From NCBI RefSeq assembly GCF_030269365.1, contig NZ_BSTF01000017.1:1-64000 (forward strand): a DNA stretch of 64,000 nucleotides, read 5' to 3'. Source of the DNA: Lentzea sp. NBRC 102530. Lineage in GTDB: Bacteria; Actinomycetota; Actinomycetes; Mycobacteriales; Pseudonocardiaceae. The position numbers and the translations under genes were made by a program. Positions 57,701 through 62,639 of this stretch are shown here, piece by piece. The notes beneath the pieces are model-generated. The model made no database searches. It worked only from the letters and a program-made list of their open reading frames with translations, and was not told the origin of the DNA. The number at the start of each line of letters is the position of its first letter. Position 1 is the stretch's first letter.

Positions 57701-58020
57701 AGGGGCGCGGCGGTGTCGGCGAGCATGAACGCGAGGCGGTCGGCCGGGTAGCCGGGGTCGAGCGGCAGGTAGGCGCCACCCGCCTTGAGCACGGCCAGTT
57801 CGGCGACGACGAGGTCGACGCCCCGCTCGAAGCACAACGCCGTGACGACACCGGGTCCGACGCCCCGGCCGGCGAGGAAGTGCGCGAGACGGGAGGCGCG
57901 GTCGTCCAGTTCGGCGTAGGTGAGGCTCTCGCCGGCCGCGGACACCGCGATCGCTCCGGGCGTGCGCAGAGCCCACTGCTCGAAGAGCTCGTGCACGACC
58001 GCGGGCATGACGGTATCCAC
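48796..58020 (-). CDS. NRPS, modules 1-3: A-T, C-A-T-E, C-A-T
   Basis: A 3074-residue nonribosomal peptide synthetase that starts the chain. Initiation module: A1 (YTSGSTGQPKG near 153) and T1 (GGDSLL near 525), with no condensation domain. Module 2: C (HHIAIDGWS near 705), A2 (near 1170), T2 (GGDSIV near 1570), E (HHLAVDGVSW near 1740). Module 3: C of DCL look (HHALLDGWS near 2185), A3 (near 2640), T3 (GGDSIT near 3020). It ends LENDFALGAN without a thioesterase, passing the tripeptide to the next NRPS. My code readings are A1 DAFWLGGTFK (valine-like), A2 DPLIIGHVLK and A3 DGQSGGILAK (both unfamiliar). GTG 58020 with GGAG upstream is preferred to GTG 58068. Its stop precedes the next NRPS start by 13 bases. 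Confidence 0.92.
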   Translation of the reverse strand: MDTVMPAVVHELFEQWALRTPGAIAVSAAGESLTYAELDDRASRLAHFLAGRGVGPGVVTALCFERGVDLVVAELAVLKAGGAYLPLDPGYPADRLAFMLADTAAPLVLTSAGLRDRISFAADVVCLDADLLAAQPAGPLEVPVSGDDLAYVMYTSGSTGQPKGVLVEHRGIVRLVRGQSYASVTPADVVAHLASASFDASTFEVWAALANGGRLAIGPSGPVSVAELGRFLAGSEVSVLWLTAGMFHEVVDADVTVFGGLRLLLAGGDVLSPSHCARVLAEFPELALVNGYGPTEGTTFTACHHVTEVSGPVPIGTPLSGTTAHVLDESLRPADVGELYVGGSGLARGYLNRPDLTAVRFVAAPSGERLYRTGDLVRWERGVLEFLGRTDDQVKIRGFRVEPGETQSWLRRCPGVSDAVVVVRDGRLVAYVIGSVTPALLRDRLTDVLPEPFVPSEFVLLDRFPLTPNGKVDRAALPEPRRGAESGHRAPSGEIQSALAAIWAEVLPVDQVGAGDAFSALGGDSLLAVRVLARILARFGVELTVADLFDAPTLAELAAKIAVRPAAAVPEAPHHTPGSEFPLSFPQERLWVAHEIDRDAVDSNVHLAYRIEGPLDTDALAQAWRAVVQAHEPLRTTVAEGPRQVVRDVTGGVEFTDVREDPSELDRLLHQEVATPFDLVNGPVWRLRLVRVADDQHVLVLGVHHIAIDGWSTGVLTGELTERYAAALERRPARVDALPARYADFALWQREALTDTALTGPLDHWRRTLDGAAPLQLPTDRPRPAVRTSAGAEHRFALPAGLTSRLGWLAEAHGTTVFTVLVAACQVLFARYSGQRDVVVGTVVSGRDRVEFERLAGCFINTLALRSTVDAALPFTEFLGHVRTTVLEAFAHQEVPFERVVAELRPEHDPSRTPIVQALVVLQNTPDEPLAFEGARVERQALPHVSSIFELTVEFTEHADGMDVMVEYNTDLFDAARIERMAGHLHVLLDQLATTPDLPVGELSVLTAGERRQLAEWNDTAADHDLDVTVQELVARQDPGAVAVVCGEQSLTFGELDARANRIAHHLVARGVGPDVAVPVCLDRGVDFVVALLAVLKAGGAYVPLDPDSPAARLAFVVEDTGARVVLAQRAFEVDAEVVLIDDPAIDGHPGTAPETRSTAGDVAYVVYTSGSTGRPKGVMVEHRSLVNLCRWYHDFYGVTPDDRSAHLVAQAFDPVALEIWPALTAGASVVVATQDVLDDTAALVRWIAERGITLSVIITPRVDAVFDQLEHVDTNLRVVIAGGDVLRRRPSPRFGFRMVNHYGPTEATVLATGSVVAPHAEPGVLPTIGGPVANTTVHVLDPHGNQLPVGVPGELHIGGVCVARGYVNRPELTATRFVPDRFAQDPDARLYRTGDLVRRLPSGELDFLGRVDNQVKIRGYRVEPGEVEVVLAEHPEVAAAVVIAREDAQGRVRLLGYVVPVGRDPEPAQALGHDQARLPSPEPARLLDHVRSVLPEYMVPAAVVVLPEFPLTSREKVDHAALPEPEASADRFVAPRTELQRLLAGIWADAIGVGQVGVEDNFFELGGDSIVAMRVVSKAREAGLRLSARDLFQRPTIASLEAVATGEPVAAQAVRVEGRAPLTPIQRFFFETFTPTAPFHQHVTLDLPDVGPDAVRRAVEALVAHHGALRTRFGVENGRWWQEEVAASVRFATGDEATAVEFASASTDITEGRLVGAVLVPGPRLVLAVHHLAVDGVSWRVLTEDLRTALDQVSRGERIVLGATTDSPAAWASRLTEHLAAGGFDGEKTHWAALQDVDATVPVDRDGPNSVRSTRIVRAGLDADTTAKLLREVPPVYRTEVGDVLVAALGRVLAAWTGRRRVPLGMEGHGREELFDDLDVTRTVGWFTTRYPVVVEPEGPWDVVLKSVKEQLRAVPLRGLGYGVLRDAGRVPELDPPVVLNYLGQFDAAASEIGLHQHDGDTRAHLVDVVGTVLAGRLEFRWYYSENVHDEETITELAGHFVAELTAAVEHCLTPGTGGRTPSDFPLAHLDQSTVDEIVGVRRDVEDVYPLTPMQNGMLFHSLMDASGTAYFEQINAVVDGVRDTSVLAAAWQRVANRVPVLRTAFVWEDLPKPYQVVSSHVRVPVTELDWRDLSGAELDASVAHHLDQDRKAGLDLGEAPLMRVAVIRLTDDRVRLVWTFHHALLDGWSGMQVLAEVLGECAAEPVAVTRRPYRDYVEWLGRQDLSAAREYWQDAVAGFEAATPLPFDRPKSGLHRTVSSARLRISLPEDVTARVYETARQAQVTINTVVQGVWALLLSRYSGETDVCFGATVAGRPADLAGADLIAGMFINTLPVRVRVDQDADVVTWLRGQQEAQAAARQFDHVSLTEVVEWAGLPRGRDLFDSIVVFENYPVEAADGPSIVDIGSTSGTNYPLNVVVYPEDALSLLLHYDPALFDEVTVRRMAGHLRMLFEAVASGSRRVGELSMLAEAERRTLLHEWASTGPVRTGGHLHEVISAQAPDAIAVVHDGNATTYGELDAAANRLAHHLVGLGVGRDVLVGVSVPRSTRLIVAVLAVLKAGGAYVPLDPEYPAERLTTMLAETRPRVLLTLEGQAVRSAGAEVVLLDRLDLDALPDTDPGVAGDDRDLAYVMFTSGSTGTPKGVMIEHRSLFNVVQEINERYGLTPDSSVLQVCSMSFDGGVQDIFSTLVAGATLVLSGPDALHDPAALARQLKTDRVTVASLPPAVLAALDPAELSGLECVGTGGDVCPVELVEAWAPGRTFINIYGPTESTLAVTLYPAQAGSGHRTIPLGEPIPGVRLHVLDTGLAPVPVGVTGELYIGGAGLARGYAGRPDLTAERFVADPLGEAGERLYRTGDLVRWRPDGLLEFVARTDDQVKIRGFRVEPGEIENTLIRHPAVTEVVVTAPRTEAGSRQLVAYVVPDTAPDGDTLRRHLAKTLPDYLVPSAFVRLPRLPLTANGKVDRRALPRPSRSDVITVAYRAPATPTEEALCRVWAEVLGRDEVGADDDFFALGGDSITSLRLTSRVRRSFGVEVSPRDLFDAPTVAGLAERIVDLVLAKLENDFALGAN

Positions 58021-58354
58021 GCTGCTGCTCCGTTCTGTCGAATCCCCCGAGAAGAAAGACGCGGGCACTGCACGACCCCGGTGGGCCCGCCGTTGAAGTC
58101 TTGTTCGGTCAAGGGTCCGGCGGCAACGTGTTTAAGCCGTGCCCAAAAAGGACCACCGCCACAGCGGCGGCGAGCTGGGAGTTTCGGTGGTGGCTAAAGG
58201 TGGTGGAATCCTGCGGCGTCCTGCGCAAGGCTGGTGTCGCCGGGCAACCGTGCCGTTCGCAGTCTGCGCACGGCAATGTCCGCGATGGACCGGACACGTT
58301 TTCCGGCTTTCCGAAAATCGGAGTCGCGGCGCGCCGCGCGACAGGAGGCTGTCC
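58021..58354. promoter_or_regulatory. divergent promoter region of the NRPS cluster
   Basis: This 334-base gap separates the NRPS operon (minus) from the methyltransferase-aminotransferase-MbtH operon (plus) and must drive both. A TTGACC at about 58107-58112 (minus strand) could be a -35. The plus-strand ribosome binding site AGGAGG is at 58343-58348. GGTGGTGG-type runs near 58190 are present, but I see no clear regulator palindrome. Confidence 0.5.
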
Positions 58355-59344
58355 ATGACCAGCACGACCACGCGGGCGACCGCGCAGATCTTCAACTCCG
58401 CGGTGGCCGCGTCCGCCATCGCGGCGGCCTGGGAAATCGGGGCTTTGTCGGAACTACGTGAGTCAGGCACGCTGAAAGTGCCGGAATTCGCCGCCAAGAA
58501 CGATTTGCACGAGGAGTCGACACGCGGCCTGTTCGTCGCGCTCGCGAGTGTCGGGGTGGTCAGCAGGGACGGCGACACGGTCGTGCCCGGCGAGCAGTTC
58601 GATGAGGTCTACCAGGCGAAATCGCTCTTCCACTGGCTCATGCGGGGGTCAGCCCCGCTGTTCGCCGAGATCCCGTCGGTGCTGCGCAACGCCAACCGCG
58701 ACGGTGCTTACTACCGCCGGGACGCGGCCGCGATCAGCGCCGCCTGCCGGGAGGCCAACACGCAGTTCTACGACCCGGTTTTCTGGCCGGTGCTCGAAGG
58801 GATCGATTTCGACCCGGTCGGCGTGGTGGACCTCGGTTCGGGAAGTGGTGAGCGACTCATTCAAATCCTGAAGCGCCACCCGCAGGCACGTGGTATCGGA
58901 ATCGACATCGCCGGTCCCGCGATCGACATGGCGAGGACCGAGGCCGACCTGCAGGGCGTGGGCGACCGTCTTTCGTTCGTCGAAGCCGATGTCCGGAAAC
59001 TCGAACCGGCGCCGGAATTCGCCGATGTCGACCTGCTCACGTGTTTCATGATGGGCCACGACTTCTGGCCGAGGGAACGCTGCATCACCTCGTTGCATCA
59101 GCTGCGCAAGGCATTCCCGAACGCGCGCAGGTTGTTGCTCGGCGACAACGTCCGGACCACGAACGTGCCGGACGACGAAATCCCGGTGTTCACCCTCGCG
59201 TTCGAATTCGGGCACGCGATGATGGACGTCTACCTGCCGACGCTGGACGAGTGGCTGGACGTCTTCGACGAGGCCGGCTGGAAGTGCGTCGAGGCGCACC
59301 GCGTCGAGAGCCTCGCCGGGGCCGTCGTGTTCGAGCTGAGCTGA
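58355..59344 (+). CDS. mppJ: MppJ-like phenylpyruvate C-beta methyltransferase
   Basis: A 329-residue SAM methyltransferase with an N-terminal winged-helix dimerisation domain (about 1-100) and a Rossmann domain (motif I VVDLGSGSG near 170). It closely follows recalled MppJ of mannopeptimycin biosynthesis. The iron-ligand histidines appear as H235 in MMGHDFWPRE and H287 in FEFGHAMMDVYLPTLDEW, both offset by 8 from the recalled MppJ H243 and H295. MppJ methylates the benzylic carbon of phenylpyruvate, giving beta-methylphenylalanine after transamination. AGGAGG precedes ATG 58355. The aminotransferase gene starts 7 bases downstream. A ketoarginine-methylating relative is the main alternative. 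Confidence 0.88.
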   Translation: MTSTTTRATAQIFNSAVAASAIAAAWEIGALSELRESGTLKVPEFAAKNDLHEESTRGLFVALASVGVVSRDGDTVVPGEQFDEVYQAKSLFHWLMRGSAPLFAEIPSVLRNANRDGAYYRRDAAAISAACREANTQFYDPVFWPVLEGIDFDPVGVVDLGSGSGERLIQILKRHPQARGIGIDIAGPAIDMARTEADLQGVGDRLSFVEADVRKLEPAPEFADVDLLTCFMMGHDFWPRERCITSLHQLRKAFPNARRLLLGDNVRTTNVPDDEIPVFTLAFEFGHAMMDVYLPTLDEWLDVFDEAGWKCVEAHRVESLAGAVVFELS

Positions 59345-59351
59345 GGCACCG

Positions 59352-60407
59352 ATGACCGTCCTGCTCCGCCCCGACCTCGACGCGCTGCCGCTGTACCAGC
59401 AGCTGCCCACGGCCGCGCGGGTCCAGCTGTCCAACAACGAGACCGCCTTCCCGCCGTTGCCGCGGGTGGCCGCCGCGCTCACCGCGGGCCTCGCCGACAT
59501 CAACCGGTACCCACCGGTCAGCCCGCACACCACCGCCACCCGCCTCGCCGAGCACCTCGACGTGCCCGCCGGGTCGGTCGCCGTGGGCGCGGGCTCGGCA
59601 ACCCTGCTGCTGCAACTGATGCAGGCTGTGGTGCACGGTCCGAGCAGCATCGTCTACGGCTGGCGCTCGTTCGAGGCCTACCCGATCCTGGTGCGCGTCT
59701 CGGGCGCGGAGGCGCGACCGGTTCCACTGACCGGCGACCTCGTGCACGACCTCGACGCCATGCTGGCCGCCGTCACGGCGACGACCCGCATGATCATCAT
59801 CTGCAATCCCAACAACCCCACCGGAACCGCGCTGCACCGCGACGCGCTCGCGAAGTTCCTCGCCGCCGTGCCCGAGCACGTCGTCGTGGTGCTGGACGAG
59901 GCGTACCGCGAGTTCGTCACCGACCCGGACACGCCGGACGGGCTGGAACTCGTCCGCGAGGCCGCCGGGCGCGGCAACCTGGTGACGCTGCGGACGTTCT
60001 CGAAGGCGTACGGCCTCGCGGGCCTGCGCATCGGGTACTGCGCGGGCCCGATCGACCTGATCCGCGCGGTCACCAAGGTCGGTGTCCCGTTCAGCGTCAG
60101 CACGCTGGCCGAGACCGCCGCCCTGATCAGCCTCGACTCCGCCGACGAACTGGCGCAGCGGTGCGCACTCGTCCGCACGGAGCGCGACCGCGTCGGCCAG
60201 GCGCTGCACGGACTCGGGCACGAGTTCCTGCCGTCCCAGGGGAACTTCCTCTGGCTGCCGCTCGCGGACCGCTCACCGGCGTTCGCCGCCCACTGCGCGG
60301 CCGACGGCGTGATGGTGCGCCCGTTCGGCACCGAGGGCGTCCGGGTCACGATCGGCAGCCCGGCGGACAACGACGCGTTCCTCGCGGTCGCCCGCACGTT
60401 CGCTTGA
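59352..60407 (+). CDS. HisC/aromatic-type PLP aminotransferase
   Basis: A 351-residue fold-type I aminotransferase of the histidinol-phosphate/aromatic (HisC/Pat) group. It contains NNPTGT near 155, DEAYREF, PLP lysine K218 in RTFSKAYGLAGLRIGY, and VRVTIG near the end. Lying 7 bases downstream of the MppJ-like gene and upstream of MbtH, it probably interconverts phenylalanine/phenylpyruvate and aminates beta-methylphenylpyruvate to beta-methylphenylalanine. As I recall, the known mannopeptimycin pathway borrows a host aminotransferase for this step. A true HisC is less likely because no histidine genes are nearby. Confidence 0.85.
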   Translation: MTVLLRPDLDALPLYQQLPTAARVQLSNNETAFPPLPRVAAALTAGLADINRYPPVSPHTTATRLAEHLDVPAGSVAVGAGSATLLLQLMQAVVHGPSSIVYGWRSFEAYPILVRVSGAEARPVPLTGDLVHDLDAMLAAVTATTRMIIICNPNNPTGTALHRDALAKFLAAVPEHVVVVLDEAYREFVTDPDTPDGLELVREAAGRGNLVTLRTFSKAYGLAGLRIGYCAGPIDLIRAVTKVGVPFSVSTLAETAALISLDSADELAQRCALVRTERDRVGQALHGLGHEFLPSQGNFLWLPLADRSPAFAAHCAADGVMVRPFGTEGVRVTIGSPADNDAFLAVARTFA

Positions 60408-60424
60408 CCCACAAGGAGAAACCG

Positions 60425-60631
60425 ATGAGCAGCAACCCGTTCGACGACCCCGACGGCACGTTTCTCGTGCTGGTGAACTCGCCCGGCCAGCACTCGCTGT
60501 GGCCGCAGTCCATCCCGGTGCCCAGCGGGTGGACCGAGGTCCACGGGCCGGGCACCCGGCAGGACTGCCTGGACTACGTGTCGGGCCACTGGACCGACCT
60601 CCGTCCGCGCGAGGCCGTCGCGCGGACGTGA
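60425..60631 (+). CDS. MbtH-like NRPS accessory protein
   Basis: A 68-residue MbtH-family protein that binds and activates NRPS adenylation domains. The signature residues are present: NPFDDPDGTFLVLVN, QHSLWP, VPSGWTEVHGPGTRQDCLDY and WTDLRP. ATG 60425 follows AAGGAG. It is the last gene of the plus-strand biosynthetic operon and converges on the ArsR-type regulator 3 bases away. Confidence 0.95.
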   Translation: MSSNPFDDPDGTFLVLVNSPGQHSLWPQSIPVPSGWTEVHGPGTRQDCLDYVSGHWTDLRPREAVART

Positions 60632-60634
60632 CGC

Positions 60635-61570
60635 TCACTCACCAGCCGCCGCTTCCATGAACTGGTACGTCGTGTACTCCAGCAGCGCGGTGCCGAGCGG
60701 CGTCACGCTGTGCTGGACGGTGTTCCGGTTGCGGCGGCTGGTGATCAGGCCGGCCTCCCGCAACACCGAGGTGTGCTGGCTGATGCTGGCCGACGAGATG
60801 TTGAGCCGCTCGGCCAGCTCACCCGTGGTCGCGCTCTCCACGAGCTCCTGCAACACCGCCGCACGCGTCCGCCCCACCAACGCCCCGAGCGCCTGCTCGC
60901 CGCGTTCGGTGACGTCCCAGAACGCCGCCGCCGCACTCGCGGCCGCGGTGACGGGCGGCGCGGCGAACACGAGGATCGGACTCGACTCCGCCCACTCCGC
61001 ACCGATCAGCACGGCGGCGGAGTTGTCGTGCAGGAACAACGACGGCGCCAGCAACAACCCGCGGCCCTTCAGGTGGACGTCGACCTCCCGTTCGTGCGGG
61101 ACCTCCAGCACCGAGCCCCGCCACCGCACCCGCGGGTGCAACGTCCCGAGGAGACGTTCGACCCCTCCGGTCATCGCGAGCCGGCCGCGCACGTCGCGCA
61201 CCGTCTCCAGGTAACCCCGCACCTGCCGCCAGTACGGCGACACCGCGACCCTGGCGAACCCCTGGGCGGTCTCCACGACCTCCTCGCGGCTCAGGCCGGC
61301 TCTGCCGAGCGCGCGTTCGTCCGCTTTGAACCCTCCGTCGACGAGCCACAACAGGTCGGGAACGGGCTTGAGCACCTGCGCCATGCGTTCGACCCGACCG
61401 GCACGCCTCCCGAGCCGTTCGCTCACGCGCTCGCGCCAGATCCCGAAGAACCCTCCCGTCCTGTTCCGTCCCAGCGATTCCATGGCGAACACGGTTTCCG
61501 CACCCATGCCCAACGTCGCCGAGACTTTCACCCGTGCGAGGTCTTCGCTGGTGAAATGAATCCTCTGCAA
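60635..61570 (-). CDS. ArsR-type winged-helix transcriptional regulator
   Basis: A 311-residue regulator. The first 210 residues are a large sensor-like region (LHPRVRWRGSVLEVPHEREVDVHLKGRGLLLAPSLFL). The C-terminal 90 residues are an ArsR-type winged helix (AVLQELVESATTGELAERLNISSASISQHTSVLREAGLITSRRNRNTVQHSVTPLG). This arrangement is common in actinobacterial regulators linked to secondary metabolism. The apparent start is TTG 61570 with GGGGGCAGAG upstream. It lies directly beside the MbtH gene and is a candidate cluster regulator. Confidence 0.85.
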   Translation of the reverse strand: MQRIHFTSEDLARVKVSATLGMGAETVFAMESLGRNRTGGFFGIWRERVSERLGRRAGRVERMAQVLKPVPDLLWLVDGGFKADERALGRAGLSREEVVETAQGFARVAVSPYWRQVRGYLETVRDVRGRLAMTGGVERLLGTLHPRVRWRGSVLEVPHEREVDVHLKGRGLLLAPSLFLHDNSAAVLIGAEWAESSPILVFAAPPVTAAASAAAAFWDVTERGEQALGALVGRTRAAVLQELVESATTGELAERLNISSASISQHTSVLREAGLITSRRNRNTVQHSVTPLGTALLEYTTYQFMEAAAGE

Positions 61571-61978
61571 CTCTGCCCCCCGGTCGTTGGCCCGTTCGGC
61601 GGACGCGATGCACGCGAGCGCCGCCGAACCGGGACCACCTCTATGTGGGCTGAACGGAGCACGTGAGGGTAAAGCGCCTCACCGCTCTTCTTTAGCCACA
61701 CACCAACAGAGCCCCTGATCCCCCAAGCGCGGGTACACGTTCCCCCAGACCGCGCGCCAGGTGCGTCGATCACAGCCTACATACCTCACCGGGAATCTGC
61801 CGCCGATCATTGAACCGGGCCAAAGCAGCGCAAGCGCGTACTCGATTTTTAAGCCAGAACTGAAACAGCCACACGCCTGCGACCTGCGCATACCACACTT
61901 CTCGCCCTTGTCACGAGCTTTTGCACCGTACAGCGGAGAGATCGCCGCCACATCAGTCGGCAGGCCCGCCAACCTACT

Positions 61979-62015
61979 CATGAATAAAGTAAAAACTTCA
62001 CTCATGCGTGAAGTT
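61979..62015. promoter_or_regulatory. AT-rich three-half-site operator candidate
   Basis: CATGAATAAAGT (61979-61990), AAAA, ACTTCACTCATG (61995-62006) form an inverted repeat with 10 of 12 positions paired. A third half-site CATGCGTGAAGT continues to 62015. It lies in the 525-base stretch 61571-62095, which has lower GC than the rest and contains no ORF I would call a gene. Confidence 0.35.
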
Positions 62016-62095
62016 CGGCTCAACTCGTCCGATTCACGGATGACCGTCGTCGAAATCGCACTTCAGAACTCGCGATTGCCCCGGAAACGTCCACT

Positions 62096-62575
62096 TCAGA
62101 CACCTTCGGCGATGTCCTGGACCACCTGACACGCACTCGGCACCGGATCCAGTTCGTTCACGTGCCCTGCCAGCCGGCAGAGCAACTCCTTGAACGCCTT
62201 CCGGTCCCCCGCCGGCAATCCGGACAACACGTGCGCCTCGGCGTGCCCCAGCCGTGAATCGAGTTCGGCCAATCGAGCCCGGCCGACCTCGGTGGCGACG
62301 ACCAACCGGGTCCGGCGGTCGGCAGGGGCGGGCCGGCGTTCCACGAGCGACGCCCGCTCCAGGTCGTCCAGCAGGTAGGTCATGACCGTCCGGTCGATGC
62401 CGAGTTGCTGGCACAGCGCGGACTGGCTCTCGGGCCGGTCGCGGGTGGCGGCGGTGAGGATCTGGTAGCCGCGGTGGCCGCCGGGCAGGTCGCCGACCGC
62501 CTGGTTCGTCGCCTTGACGTAGGCGCGGAACACCACACCGAGGGTCCAGCCGAAGTCGTCCTCAAGCGCGGTCAC
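62096..62575 (-). CDS. MarR-family transcriptional regulator
   Basis: A 159-residue MarR regulator. The winged helix is PESQSALCQQLGIDRTVMTYLLDDLERASLVERRPAPADRRTRLVVAT, followed by the dimerising C-terminal helices. GTG 62575 is the best internal start; the frame is open to 62641, but that would run through the palindromic operators. It diverges from the luciferase-like/hemerythrin gene, which it probably controls together with itself. Confidence 0.85.
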   Translation of the reverse strand: MTALEDDFGWTLGVVFRAYVKATNQAVGDLPGGHRGYQILTAATRDRPESQSALCQQLGIDRTVMTYLLDDLERASLVERRPAPADRRTRLVVATEVGRARLAELDSRLGHAEAHVLSGLPAGDRKAFKELLCRLAGHVNELDPVPSACQVVQDIAEGV

Positions 62576-62594
62576 CCGGCCAATGATAGCCACG

Positions 62595-62623
62595 ACAGAA
62601 CGTCTGTTGAACAGAACATCTGC
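62595..62623. promoter_or_regulatory. tandem ACAGA-N3-TCTG(T) operators
   Basis: Two palindromes, ACAGA-ACG-TCTGT (62595-62607) and ACAGA-ACA-TCTGC (62611-62623), are spaced 16 bp apart in the 64-bp divergent gap between the MarR gene and the flavin/F420 oxidoreductase gene. GCATACT just downstream could be the plus-strand -10. This is the arrangement expected for autorepression by the MarR protein. Confidence 0.6.
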
Positions 62624-62639
62624 GTGGCATACTTTCGGC

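Noticed and set aside
61761..62129. A 122-codon frame and opposing frames in the lower-GC gap
   Set aside because: No ribosome binding site, no family resemblance and atypical codon use; treated as intergenic.
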